Shown: in pieces, positions 1-7,937 of the stretch
How the letters are laid out: each line of letters begins with the position of its first letter
How positions within the stretch are numbered: position 1 is the first letter of the stretch
Assembly: GCA_023622765.1 (NCBI GenBank)
Contig: JAMNYO010000095.1
Location: forward strand, 1 to 52,011
Direction of reading: 5' to 3'
DNA length: 52,011 nucleotides
Source: Bacteroidota bacterium
GTDB lineage: Bacteria > Bacteroidota > Bacteroidia > Bacteroidales > Dysgonomonadaceae
The notes under the pieces: generated by a model
What the model saw: only the letters and a program-made list of their open reading frames with translations
The model's database searches: none
Told to the model about the DNA's origin: nothing
Position numbers and translations under genes: made by a program

Positions 1-522
1 GGCAGAAGTTTTGTCGCTGTACAGTTCACCGTACTCCAACGCCTGGTAATGGTAAGAAGCGGCCTCGTCTAGCGCGCTCACGCGTCGAAAGCTCGTCCCG
101 ATATTGTTAAGCGCCTGGATTATTTCTATGGTATCCTGTAATTCTTGAGCGGTTTGAAAGCCATCCATCCCCACCTCGATCGCTTCATCAAAACGGGCAT
201 CCCGGCGATACAACCTGCTCAGTTCCCTTTGAGCGACCACTACCCCTACTTTATTTTCTTCGGCGATGAACCTGCTCAAAATTTGCTCGAGAGAATCGAT
301 GGTGTGGTTTGCAAAAACGATACTATCCACGTGCTCCTTTTTTACCCGTGTGTACGCGGACTCCTGGTGATTACGCTGACACGATACCAGTGAGGTTACT
401 AGTAAAACAGATAAAAGTGTTAGAAATAGGGGAATAGTTTTCAAAAGAGACGATGTTTTTAAGAAAAACAAAGTGAATACTTTTGAAGCAATTCCACTGT
501 TATTTTCCCTCATGTTTTTCAT
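1..522 (-). CDS. TPR lipoprotein, N-terminal part (cut by window edge)
   Basis: The reverse strand reads open for 174 codons from an ATG at 520-522 to the window edge, with no stop. The protein starts with a polar, basic n-region, then a hydrophobic stretch ending in SLVSCQ, a lipobox-like site, so it is probably a lipoprotein. After the cysteine it is helical. A segment with LYRRDARFDEAIEVG, then ALNNIGTSFRRVSALDEA and YHYQALEYGE, matches the spacing of tetratricopeptide repeats. In Bacteroidetes this architecture often belongs to TPR sensor or regulator proteins with a transmembrane helix and a C-terminal DNA-binding domain, but that part lies outside the window. An ATG at 511-513 is an alternative start. 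The opposite-strand reading of 82 codons here is a shadow. Confident on coding and TPR character, unsure of function. Confidence 0.8.
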   Translation of the reverse strand, partial: MKNMRENNSGIASKVFTLFFLKTSSLLKTIPLFLTLLSVLLVTSLVSCQRNHQESAYTRVKKEHVDSIVFANHTIDSLEQILSRFIAEENKVGVVVAQRELSRLYRRDARFDEAIEVGMDGFQTAQELQDTIEIIQALNNIGTSFRRVSALDEAASYHYQALEYGELYSDKTSA

Positions 523-674
523 ACGATTGTTTGTATTTTTAACATTTCAGTGTATGTGATTTTTCATCTACAAAAAATTTGTTTCATGAAGATGGAATAA
601 ACAGAATAAACAACTCGACCAATATTTTGGATAAAATTACTATGTCTTGGGAAAAGAAAAAATAGGATTGATGG

Positions 675-744
675 TCTATTTCAACCACTTGCATGAAATA
701 GAACAATTGTCGGTAGTCTATTTTGGACATTTGAACGAAATAGA
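675..744. promoter_or_regulatory. Two inverted repeats upstream of the AraC-type gene (candidate operators)
   Basis: TCTATTTCA (675-683) is matched by TGAAATAGA (694-702), a perfect 9-bp inverted repeat with a 10-nt spacer. A second copy has TCTATTT (717-723) and AAATAGA (738-744) with a 14-nt spacer. The half-sites share the same core. They lie between divergent genes and about 70 nt upstream of the candidate promoter at 814-844, a plausible place for an autoregulatory or repressor site. The rest of 523-922 is AT-rich and holds no gene that I can see. Confidence 0.45.
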
Positions 745-813
745 TCAGTAATTACACCATTTACCAAAAGTGAAAAGAAGCTCCTGCGCATATTAAAAAT
801 AAGTGTGCGGGCA

Positions 814-844
814 TTGGTGTAACAGGAATTTTTTGCTAATTTCG
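814..844 (+). promoter_or_regulatory. Candidate Bacteroidetes promoter for the AraC-type gene
   Basis: TTG at 814-816, a 20-nt spacer and TAATTTCG at 837-844 approximate the Bacteroidetes consensus TTG-N19-TAnnTTTG. The predicted transcript would start near 851, giving a leader of about 70 nt before the ATG at 923. Confidence 0.4.
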
Positions 845-922
845 TAGGTCAAAAGGTATTGATGGACGGTTCAGATTGATCTGTTAGGGTTGGTTTGCAT
901 CATTTCATTACGATTACTAATT

Positions 923-2032
923 ATGCAACCCGATATATATATTTCGACATCTTTTGCTATCGGCATTGTGCTCACCATACTGGGCTTTATGTTGCTCGGT
1001 ATTCGCATCAGGGTTGAAGAAAGAACCGTTAACTTGCGTCTTTCAAGAGGGTTTCTTTCACTGGCATATTTTATGCTGGCGCTACCGGCTTTTATCGAGT
1101 TTTTTTTCGAAGGGGAACGTAATGTTATGTTTGTTGAAATCTTTACGCCTCCCGTGGCAACCATTCAATCGATGTTCTTTGCGTATACACTCCTCACTTT
1201 TCTCCAACCAACTTATATGACCCGTCGACAGATGCTATGGCATGCAACCATTGTATTTGGGGCGGTTATCCTCTATTTTGTAGCGGCATTGAATGTATCC
1301 CACTACCATTATGTTATCTACGTGGGTGTGGCAGAATATCTCTGCCTGTTGCTTTTTTACACCCGCCTTTTAAGAAAGAAATACGCGTTGAGTCTTCGGC
1401 AATTGGAGGATTATTACGACGATGATGAGCAGGGACGCCTCAGGTGGGTGAAGAATGGTTTTTACGTTGCACTTCCGTTAGGTGTCATCGCTTCTGTGTC
1501 TGCCTATTTCCCGATTTGGATGCATCTTTCTTTTATGTTCGTATGCATCATTTTTTACGCGTGGTTTGTGGTTCGCTTCTTCAACTACGCGGCTAAGGTC
1601 GACTTTTACCTTTCCGCGACAACCCGCGAGCCGGAACTGGATAATCTGGAACAACTTCCAACTGAAAGATCCGCAGAAAATGATCCCGTTAAGGAAGCGC
1701 AATTGAGGGATTCGCTTGAACAATGGGTTTTAGACGGAGGATATACAAGGGGAGATATCAGTACCGAGGAGGTAGCCGAGTTATTGGGTACCGACCTGCC
1801 ATTTTTTCGCGGCTATTTCCGTGACCATATGCCGTCAGATTTCCGCACCTGGCGTATTGAATTGCGTATTCGTAAAGCCCAAGAACTTATTGCCGATTAT
1901 CCCGAAGTTTCACTCAATCAAATAGCCCAACAGGTGGGTTTTGCCACACGTAGCAACTTTTACCTCTACTTTAAGAAAATAACGGGGCAGTCACCCACCG
2001 ATTATCGCAACCAAATAGCTGCCAGGAAGTGA
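923..2032 (+). CDS. Membrane-anchored AraC-family transcriptional regulator
   Basis: This is a 369-residue protein when started at the ATG (MQPDIYIS). The reading frame extends 11 codons further upstream only through a TTG, which I reject. The first ~230 residues contain about seven hydrophobic segments (for example TSFAIGIVLTILGFMLLGI and LSFMFVCIIFYAWFVV). A charged linker follows. The last ~100 residues are an AraC-type double helix-turn-helix, with RIRKAQELIADYPEVSLNQ and the second helix region QVGFATRSNFYLYFKKITG followed by the usual Q-S-P-x-x-Y-R. Multi-TM AraC proteins of this kind are common in Bacteroidetes and are thought to sense envelope signals. The gene is monocistronic and ends in a strong terminator. 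The ligand and targets are unknown. Confidence 0.85.
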   Translation: MQPDIYISTSFAIGIVLTILGFMLLGIRIRVEERTVNLRLSRGFLSLAYFMLALPAFIEFFFEGERNVMFVEIFTPPVATIQSMFFAYTLLTFLQPTYMTRRQMLWHATIVFGAVILYFVAALNVSHYHYVIYVGVAEYLCLLLFYTRLLRKKYALSLRQLEDYYDDDEQGRLRWVKNGFYVALPLGVIASVSAYFPIWMHLSFMFVCIIFYAWFVVRFFNYAAKVDFYLSATTREPELDNLEQLPTERSAENDPVKEAQLRDSLEQWVLDGGYTRGDISTEEVAELLGTDLPFFRGYFRDHMPSDFRTWRIELRIRKAQELIADYPEVSLNQIAQQVGFATRSNFYLYFKKITGQSPTDYRNQIAARK

Positions 2033-2033
2033 C

Positions 2034-2081
2034 AAACGTAGAGGCCGCCGCGCCATGGAACGACCTCTACGTTTATTTTTT
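2034..2081 (+). terminator. Rho-independent terminator after the AraC-type gene
   Basis: AAACGTAGAGG (2034-2044) pairs perfectly with CCTCTACGTTT (2064-2074) across a 19-nt loop and is followed by ATTTTTT. It starts one base after the stop codon. As a hairpin it could also serve the convergent transporter gene. Confidence 0.85.
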
Positions 2082-2164
2082 CACTTCGTGACTTATTTTT
2101 CTCTTGAACATGCAAGTGATTAAGGCACGTTCTTGATTGCATTCACCTTTTAATCACGGGACGC

Positions 2165-3628
2165 TTACAGATCCGTGATAAGCTGGTACTTCGGTACGAG
2201 CGATTTCATGATGACCCACCCGATGAGGTAGGCGAACGCGCAGATGCAGAAGATGATGAAGTAGCCCGCTTCGATGCCCTGGAATCCCATGAACGATGTT
2301 TGTACCTTGTCCGTGTGGTCGAACAGGATGCCCGAACTTTGATTGATAAGGAAGGAGCCCAGTCCCCCGGCCATTCCGCCAATACCCGTGATGGTAGCCA
2401 CCGCGTGTTTCGGGAACATATCACTCACCGTGGAGAAGATGTTGGCCGACCACGACTGGTGTGCGGCCGCGGCGATACCGATGATCACCACGGGTATCCA
2501 TATCGATATCCTGCCTAGCGGTTGTGCGAATAGGATAAGTACCGGGAACATGGCGAACAGGAGCATGGCCCTCATGCGCCCCTGGTAGGGGTCCATCTTC
2601 TTTTTGTTCATGAAGTAAGCGGGGAAGTAGCCTGCCGCGATAATGGAGATCATGGAGATAAGATACACCAAGAACACGTGCGGGGCGCTTTGCGTGGAGT
2701 CAAGCCCGTATACTGAGTTCAGGTAGGCGGGTATCCAGAAGAGCAGGAACCACCATACCCCGTCGGTCAGGAACTTGCCGACAGCGAACGACCAGGTCTG
2801 CTTGTACCGGAATGCTTGCAAGAAAGAGACCTTCTTCCCACTTTTTTCACTAACCTCTTTGCCCGTCAGTGCGGCGTCCGCTTCATCGTCTTGGTTGATG
2901 TACGCCAGTTCCGCCGCGTTCACCCTCTTGCTTTTCTCCGGCTTGTCGTAAATAAAGACCCAGAAGCCCATCCAGATGAACCCCAACACGCCAATCACGA
3001 TAAAGGCCATCTCCCAACCCCATGCTTTCGCGATAAAGGGAATACTTAGTGGGGCCAGTAGCGCACCGATTTGGGCACCCGAGTTGAACAGGCTGGTCGC
3101 GTACGCACGGTCTTTCTTCGGGAAATACTCGGCCGTAGCCTTGATGGCGGCAGGGAAGTTACCCGCTTCTCCGATTGCCAGCACCAAGCGGGCGAACACG
3201 AAGAGCGTCACGCTCACCGATACCACTAACGAGACATTACCCACGGTACTAATCGCTTCTCGTGCACCCGCGAAACTCGTTGTCCATTCGCCTGCCACGA
3301 TGCCCGCCGTTAACAGCCCGCAGAAGGCGTGGATAACCGCCCCGAACGACCATACGCCGATGGCCCACAGGTATCCTTTCTTCGTGTCGATCCAGTCCAC
3401 GAATTTCCCCGCGAACAACATCGATACCGCGTAGAAGAGCGAGAATGACCCGCTGATGGTCCCGTAATCGCTGTTTGTCCAGTGAAACTCGGGCGCTATG
3501 AAATTGGCCCACGTGAGCGACAACACCTGTCTATCCAGGTAGTTAATGGTTGTTGCCAAAAACAGCATGAGACATATCATCCAGCGGTGATTGGTCATTT
3601 TCGCTTGTCCTTCTTGAAGTTTGCTCAT
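2165..3628 (-). CDS. exuT: Hexuronate (ExuT-type) MFS transporter
   Basis: A 487-residue inner-membrane carrier with 12 predicted membrane segments. The N-terminus carries INYLDRQVLS, the signature of the anion:cation symporter branch of the major facilitator superfamily, to which E. coli ExuT (glucuronate/galacturonate:H+ symport) belongs. The G-x-x-x-D-R-type loop after TM2 is visible as GKFVDWIDTKKGY. It is the last gene of the minus-strand uronate cluster, separated from kdgA by a two-copy 79-bp repeat array, so it would import free uronic acids or unsaturated uronates made by the periplasmic enzymes. The N-terminus uses ATG at 3626-3628. A second ATG ten codons in is possible. The exact substrate cannot be read from sequence. 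Confidence 0.85.
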   Translation of the reverse strand: MSKLQEGQAKMTNHRWMICLMLFLATTINYLDRQVLSLTWANFIAPEFHWTNSDYGTISGSFSLFYAVSMLFAGKFVDWIDTKKGYLWAIGVWSFGAVIHAFCGLLTAGIVAGEWTTSFAGAREAISTVGNVSLVVSVSVTLFVFARLVLAIGEAGNFPAAIKATAEYFPKKDRAYATSLFNSGAQIGALLAPLSIPFIAKAWGWEMAFIVIGVLGFIWMGFWVFIYDKPEKSKRVNAAELAYINQDDEADAALTGKEVSEKSGKKVSFLQAFRYKQTWSFAVGKFLTDGVWWFLLFWIPAYLNSVYGLDSTQSAPHVFLVYLISMISIIAAGYFPAYFMNKKKMDPYQGRMRAMLLFAMFPVLILFAQPLGRISIWIPVVIIGIAAAAHQSWSANIFSTVSDMFPKHAVATITGIGGMAGGLGSFLINQSSGILFDHTDKVQTSFMGFQGIEAGYFIIFCICAFAYLIGWVIMKSLVPKYQLITDL

Positions 3629-3658
3629 AATTTGTTGTACTTAATATATTTAATGTTG

Positions 3659-3829
3659 AATTTTAATGAACTATTTCGATAAGCCAAACGAGCAGAAGAC
3701 AAGTTTACTTGGATTGTGCCGTGGCGAGAAATAGTCTAATTTTAATGAACTATTTCGATAAGCCAAACGAGCAGAAGACAAGTTTACTTGGATTGTGCCG
3801 TGGCGAGAAATAGTCTAATGCTAATGAAC
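3659..3829. repeat. 79-bp tandem repeat array (2 copies plus a partial), structured
   Basis: Units begin at 3659 and 3738, with a 13-bp partial at 3817, a period of exactly 79 bp. Each unit contains a 66-nt hairpin-forming core (3670-3735 in the first). Its outer stem is ACTATTTC/GAAATAGT, its second stem GCCA/TGGC and its apical stem CAAGT/ACTTG. The partial third unit supplies the stop codon of kdgA. The same unit recurs in three copies at 15429 and as a diverged single copy at 6946. Confidence 0.9.
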
Positions 3830-4495
3830 CCTTATTTTTTTCACGATCGAGAGGCTGTTGCGGCACAGTTGGGTAACCGTCGACCAATCCCCTCTCTTAA
3901 TCGCCTCTTTCGGGAACAGGTTTGACCCCATCCCCACGCAGGAGACTCCCGCATTGAACCAGGCCGATAGGTTCTCTTCGGTGGGTTCTACCCCACCCGT
4001 CACCATGATTTTTGACCACGGCATGGGACCTCTTACGTTCTTCACGAACGAGGGGCCTCCCACGTTGCCTCCTGGGAAAACCTTCACGATTTCAGCGCCC
4101 AGCTCTTGAGCGAGCCCGATTTCCGACGGGGTAGCGCATCCCGGGGAGTAGGCTACCTGTCGGCGGTTGCAAACCTTGAAGATGTCGGGGTTAAGCAGTG
4201 GCCCGACCACGAAGTTGGCACCCAACTGGATGTACAATGCGGCGGTGGGTGCATCGACCACGGACCCCACCCCCATGATCATCTCCGGGCATGTCGCGTC
4301 CGCCCATTTAACCAGTTCCGTGAACACCTCGTGGGCGAAATCACCCCGGTTGGTGAATTCAAACGCCCGGATACCACCCTCGTAACACGCTTTCACCGCC
4401 GCTTTCGCGATATCGGCATCGGGGTGGTAAAAAACCGGGATTATTCCCGTCTCCTCCATGGCTTGATAGACCTGGAGCCTTGTAAATTTAGCCAT
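3821..4495 (-). CDS. kdgA: 2-dehydro-3-deoxyphosphogluconate (KDPG) aldolase
   Basis: A 224-residue cytoplasmic class I aldolase that splits KDPG into pyruvate and glyceraldehyde-3-phosphate, the last step for uronates processed through KDG. Family hallmarks are visible. The Schiff-base lysine is K138 in EIVKVFPG. E46 in FEFTNR is the catalytic glutamate. The substrate-binding segments are MGVGSV, YSPGCATPSE and MVTGGVEPT. Length is normal for the family (about 210-225). It is followed by a 79-bp repeat array that contributes the last codon and stop, so the repeat has been incorporated into the 3' end. It sits downstream of kdgK with a 98-nt gap that shows no gene. Confidence 0.93.
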   Translation of the reverse strand: MAKFTRLQVYQAMEETGIIPVFYHPDADIAKAAVKACYEGGIRAFEFTNRGDFAHEVFTELVKWADATCPEMIMGVGSVVDAPTAALYIQLGANFVVGPLLNPDIFKVCNRRQVAYSPGCATPSEIGLAQELGAEIVKVFPGGNVGGPSFVKNVRGPMPWSKIMVTGGVEPTEENLSAWFNAGVSCVGMGSNLFPKEAIKRGDWSTVTQLCRNSLSIVKKIRVH

Positions 4496-4593
4496 ATTGA
4501 TATGAATTGATTAGCATTATTTCCGTTGCCGAATCATCTTTCGTGGCGACCTTGTAGTCAATAACCGGGAAATCCTTTACCGTTTTGTTGGCG

Positions 4594-5631
4594 TTACCGG
4601 ATTACCCTTCCCGACCCGTCGCCATGCATCAGTCGCTCCACCTCGTCTACCGTTACCAGGTTAAAGTCGCCATACACCGTGTGCTTCAAGCAGGAGGCGG
4701 CCGCCGCGAAGTCAAGCGCTTTTTGGTCATCCCCCTCGTAAGTAAGCAGCCCGTAGATAAGCCCTGCCATGAAGGAGTCGCCACCGCCCACCCTGTCTAC
4801 GATATGGGTGATGTCGTATCGTCTGGATTGGTACAGCTTGTCGGAGTAGAGGCATCCGCCCCACGTGTTGTGGTTGGCGTTGATGGAACCCCTGAGCGTG
4901 ATGATCACCTTTTTGGCCCGTGGAAATTTGTGCATCAGCTGTTTGCACACCGACTCGAACTCGTTTGCGTCTACCTTTCCGCCGGTCTGTTCCACCTCGA
5001 ACCCTTCCGGTTTGATACCGAACACCTTCTCGGCATCCTCTTCATTGCCCAAGATCACATCGCACCCGGCGACCAGTTGGGGCATCACCTCAGATGCCTT
5101 CTTCCCGTACTTCCAGAGGTTTTTTCGGTAGTTCAGGTCGCATGACACGGTTACCCCCATTTCGTTCGCCATCTCAATCGCCTCGAGACATGCGTCGGCC
5201 GCTCCTTGCGATAGGGCGGGGGTGATGCCGGTCCAATGAAACCAGGAGGCCTCTTTAAAGATCTCCTTCCAGTTGAATACTCCCCGTTGAACTTCCGCGA
5301 TGGCGGAGTAGGCCCTATCGTATACAACGTTAGAGGGGCGTGTCACGGCGCCCGTCTCCAGGAAGTAGATACCCACACGTTCCCCTCCTCTGGCAATTTT
5401 GGCTGTTCCCACGTTGTATTTCCTCAGTTCCGAGATACACCAGTTGGCAATCTCGTTATTGGGTAAGCGGGTGACGTATTCCACGGGAATCCCGTAGTTG
5501 GCCAAGGAGACCGCCACGTTGGCCTCTCCACCGCCGAAGGTGGCGTTCAGTTGATTCGATTGGATAAACCGGAGGTACCCGGGTGTAGCGAGACGCAGCA
5601 TGATCTCGCCGAACGTTACTACTTTTTTCAT
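4594..5631 (-). CDS. kdgK: 2-dehydro-3-deoxygluconokinase (KDG kinase, PfkB family)
   Basis: A 345-residue ribokinase/PfkB-fold kinase that phosphorylates KDG to KDPG, supplying the adjacent aldolase. Visible features are the N-terminal FGEIMLRL, the glycine-rich FGGGEANVAVSLA substrate motif, the KDG-kinase-like DLNYRKNLW segment, GNEEDA and the C-terminal DRVGGGDSFMAG with the catalytic aspartate. I place the start at the ATG (MKKVVTFGE) five bases after the stop of the upstream DUF4861 gene. An in-frame TTG 12 codons earlier overlaps that gene and adds nothing recognisable. The tight spacing indicates cotranscription with the DUF4861 gene. Confidence 0.9.
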   Translation of the reverse strand: MKKVVTFGEIMLRLATPGYLRFIQSNQLNATFGGGEANVAVSLANYGIPVEYVTRLPNNEIANWCISELRKYNVGTAKIARGGERVGIYFLETGAVTRPSNVVYDRAYSAIAEVQRGVFNWKEIFKEASWFHWTGITPALSQGAADACLEAIEMANEMGVTVSCDLNYRKNLWKYGKKASEVMPQLVAGCDVILGNEEDAEKVFGIKPEGFEVEQTGGKVDANEFESVCKQLMHKFPRAKKVIITLRGSINANHNTWGGCLYSDKLYQSRRYDITHIVDRVGGGDSFMAGLIYGLLTYEGDDQKALDFAAAASCLKHTVYGDFNLVTVDEVERLMHGDGSGRVIR

Positions 5632-5635
5632 GTCG

Positions 5636-6775
5636 TTAATGGATTCGAATGGATAAAGGTTGGTCAATTTTTTCTTTTTCCTCTTCTACGAATTGTGTCC
5701 ACTGTTCAAAGCTATCGAAGCCCGCTTTGCTCCATCCTCCACCGGCGTAATAGGTGTACGGTGTACCCGGCAGATAGCTGTTTATACCCAGGTAATGACC
5801 ATCTGCCACTTTTATCGTTTCGTACCCCTCTGGATGGATGGCCGCGGTGTAGATGGTCCCGTGCTTTTGGTGAGCGGGGGTTTCGTAAGCGATGATGCCC
5901 TCGTTCATGCCGTAGGTGACTTCCGTTTCTGCTGCCCCCATCACGATACCGGTTGCCAACGTCAATTCCGGAGTGTCGGCCTCAAAGGTATTGGTTACCC
6001 GGTTAAAGTGGCGGTAAGCGTCCAGCGAGATCACGCGTGTCTCTCGGATCTCGACCTCGCCCGCGGGGTAGGGGGCGTATGTCAGTTTGAAAGAGATACG
6101 CAGGGGACCGGCATCCAGGATTTCGGCCGACACGAAATTATCCCCCAGGCAGAGCGTGTCGTTATGGAAGGGAGCAGTCATTCCCAGCCCGAGCGTTCTT
6201 CCTACCTTGTAAAAATCTACCCCTTCACCGTGATCGTCGTGGTAGGAAGCCGCACCCGAAAGGTCGTTGACGTACCATTTATCGATGACCAGTTCTTCGG
6301 TACGCTTTGCCCAGAAGTCCATACCGTTGCTAATCTCCCCGGTCGCTTTAAGCGCCGGACCGTATACCCTGAAGGCAGAGCGGTTATTCTCCCAAGTGAA
6401 ATCGTCCTTCCTCTCCGGCACCAGACGCCCGTATACCAGTGGCTCAAACGCCTCGGGCTCACCGGGTGACACCCGGTAAACACTGGTTTTCTTCGCACTG
6501 ACCGTGGCCGGGAAGAGGAGCGACACAACCTCGCCCGTACCGTTCGTAATGAGTTGGAACGGGACAGGTTGTCCGCTCTTGTCGGTCACGATCACTGTTT
6601 CACCTGTGGCGCCCGGAATTATTTCCAGCACGGTTTCCCAGCTCACCTCCACCATCTCGTTCACCCGGTCAAGGCTACTCGGGTTATCCACGCTCACTTT
6701 CAACCCTTCTCTCGAGGAGTTGCACCCGGCAAGGATTACCGTTACCAAGAGCCATATTATACATCTCATTTGCAT
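5636..6775 (-). CDS. DUF4861 family lipoprotein
   Basis: A 379-residue predicted lipoprotein with signal peptide and lipobox LAGC near residue 18. The body has long beta-rich segments typical of DUF4861, including VYGRLVPERKDDFTWENN, AFRVYGPALKATGEISNG, LVIDKWY, DHGEGVDFYKVG and a C-terminal TYYAGGGWSK. Proteins of this family occur in Bacteroidetes loci for uronate-containing polysaccharides, but I know of no established reaction. It is translationally close to kdgK and precedes it in the operon, which ties it to uronate metabolism at the cell surface or in the periplasm. The start ATG has a second ATG two codons later. The left arm of an inverted-repeat element ends about 50 nt upstream of it. 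Confidence 0.75.
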   Translation of the reverse strand: MQMRCIIWLLVTVILAGCNSSREGLKVSVDNPSSLDRVNEMVEVSWETVLEIIPGATGETVIVTDKSGQPVPFQLITNGTGEVVSLLFPATVSAKKTSVYRVSPGEPEAFEPLVYGRLVPERKDDFTWENNRSAFRVYGPALKATGEISNGMDFWAKRTEELVIDKWYVNDLSGAASYHDDHGEGVDFYKVGRTLGLGMTAPFHNDTLCLGDNFVSAEILDAGPLRISFKLTYAPYPAGEVEIRETRVISLDAYRHFNRVTNTFEADTPELTLATGIVMGAAETEVTYGMNEGIIAYETPAHQKHGTIYTAAIHPEGYETIKVADGHYLGINSYLPGTPYTYYAGGGWSKAGFDSFEQWTQFVEEEKEKIDQPLSIRIH

Positions 6776-6826
6776 GTTACTCGCGTTTGTTCGTCTGTTT
6801 TTCGCGTGTAGAGCGATATTTACTTA

Positions 6827-7119
6827 TTGAACTTTCGTATGTTGTTTACTGTATGAGCTTTCAGAGCGAAGACCTCGTGAATTTCGTGGGGACACATCCT
6901 GCGAAGATCGCGTTAAAAAAGAAAAGCTGTTTGAAGCGTTAGTGAACTTTTGCGTTAAGCAAGACGAGCAGAAAACGAACTTGTTCGTGTTATGCCGTTG
7001 CGAGCAAAAGTGCAGCGAAGCTGAGTTATTTTTCTTTTAGCAATCAAGCAGTAGATGGGTCACGAAATTCACGCCAGTCGAGCCTGAAAGTGATGAGACA
7101 GTTACATGCGGAAGTTAAG
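6827..7119. repeat. 293-bp composite element: inverted arms flanking a structured hairpin
   Basis: The 363-nt gap between the DUF4861 gene and kduD holds no gene but is filled by this element. Its ends are TTGAACTTTCGTATGT (6827-6842) and ACATGCGGAAGTTAAG (7104-7119), imperfect terminal inverted repeats. Arms of roughly 100 nt are inverted copies of each other; CGTGAATTTCGTG in the left arm has its complement CACGAAATTCACG in the right arm. The centre carries a diverged copy of the 66-nt hairpin core (6946-7011) found in the 79-bp arrays. Arm-type sequences recur at 26215 and 45796. It resembles a MITE or REP-type palindromic unit; no transposase is present in the window. Confidence 0.8.
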
Positions 7120-7138
7120 TTAATTATATTACTCGCCT

Positions 7139-7930
7139 TTACGGTTGTTTGCCGATGTAAGCGAGGATCCCGCCATCCACGTACAGGATATGGCCGTTCA
7201 CGAAGTTGGAGGCTTCTGACGCGAGGAAGACAATGGGGCCTTTCAGGTCGTCGGGTGTTCCCCAGCGCGCGGCTGGCGTCTTTGATATGATAAACGAGTC
7301 GAACGGGTGAGGTGATCCGTCCGGCTGTTTCTCTCTAAGCGGTGCAGTTTGCGAAGTGGCGATATATCCCGGTCCCAGTCCGTTGACCTGGATATTATGC
7401 TCGCCCCACTCCGACGCGAGCGTCCGGGTGAGCATTTTGAGACCCCCTTTCGCTGCCGCGTAAGCGGCGACTGTTTCGCGTCCCAGCTCACTCATCATGG
7501 AGCATATGTTGATGATTTTCCCGCCCCCTTTACGGATCATGGAGGGTGCCACCGCCTTCGACATGATGAAGGGGGCTACCAGGTCGACATCGATTACCTC
7601 CTCGAACTCTTCCACCTTCATATCCACGGCAGGGATGCGCTTGATGATGCCCGCGTTGTTCACGAGGATATCAATCGCGCCCATCTCCTTTTCGATGGTG
7701 GCGACCATCTTTTGCACCTTCTTTTCGTCCCTCACGTCGCACACGAATCCCTTGGCGTCGATGCCGAGCTTCTTGTACGCTTCCAGCCCCCGCTTCATGG
7801 AGGGCTCGTTGGAGCTGTTAAACGCGATTCTCGCTCCTGCCTCGGCCAGGGCGACGGCCATAGAAAAACCAATACCATGGGCCGCCCCGGTCACGAGTGC
7901 TATTTTTCCTTTTAATGAAAAAATTGCCAT
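7139..7930 (-). CDS. kduD: 2-dehydro-3-deoxy-D-gluconate 5-dehydrogenase (SDR family)
   Basis: A 263-residue classical short-chain dehydrogenase. It reduces 2,5-diketo-3-deoxygluconate (DKII) to KDG with NAD(P)H, the step after KduI in breakdown of unsaturated uronates released by lyases and GH88. The cofactor motif TGAAHGIG starts at residue 14, NNAG is at 91-94, and the catalytic set S144, Y157 and K161 is present in NICSMMS and YAAAK. Length fits the KduD/gluconate 5-dehydrogenase subfamily. It starts 7 nt downstream of kduI, so the two are an operon. Gluconate 5-dehydrogenase is the main alternative by homology. The kduI neighbour decides for KduD. Confidence 0.9.
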   Translation of the reverse strand: MAIFSLKGKIALVTGAAHGIGFSMAVALAEAGARIAFNSSNEPSMKRGLEAYKKLGIDAKGFVCDVRDEKKVQKMVATIEKEMGAIDILVNNAGIIKRIPAVDMKVEEFEEVIDVDLVAPFIMSKAVAPSMIRKGGGKIINICSMMSELGRETVAAYAAAKGGLKMLTRTLASEWGEHNIQVNGLGPGYIATSQTAPLREKQPDGSPHPFDSFIISKTPAARWGTPDDLKGPIVFLASEASNFVNGHILYVDGGILAYIGKQP

Positions 7931-7937
7931 ATGCTCC

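Noticed and set aside
145-393. Plus-strand 82-codon gene
   Set aside because: It lies antisense to the TPR lipoprotein, which has a signal peptide and recognisable repeats; the plus-strand reading has none.
890-922. TTG-initiated extension of the AraC-type protein
   Set aside because: The ATG at 923 starts directly before the first membrane segment, and the extension adds nothing recognisable.
3659-3829. Integron attC sites
   Set aside because: GTTAA-like sequence is present, but the paired core sites do not flank cassettes, there is no integrase, and units follow one another without genes.
5660-6469. 269-codon plus-strand reading opposite the DUF4861 gene
   Set aside because: No domain, signal or start context; a shadow of the confidently assigned minus-strand gene.
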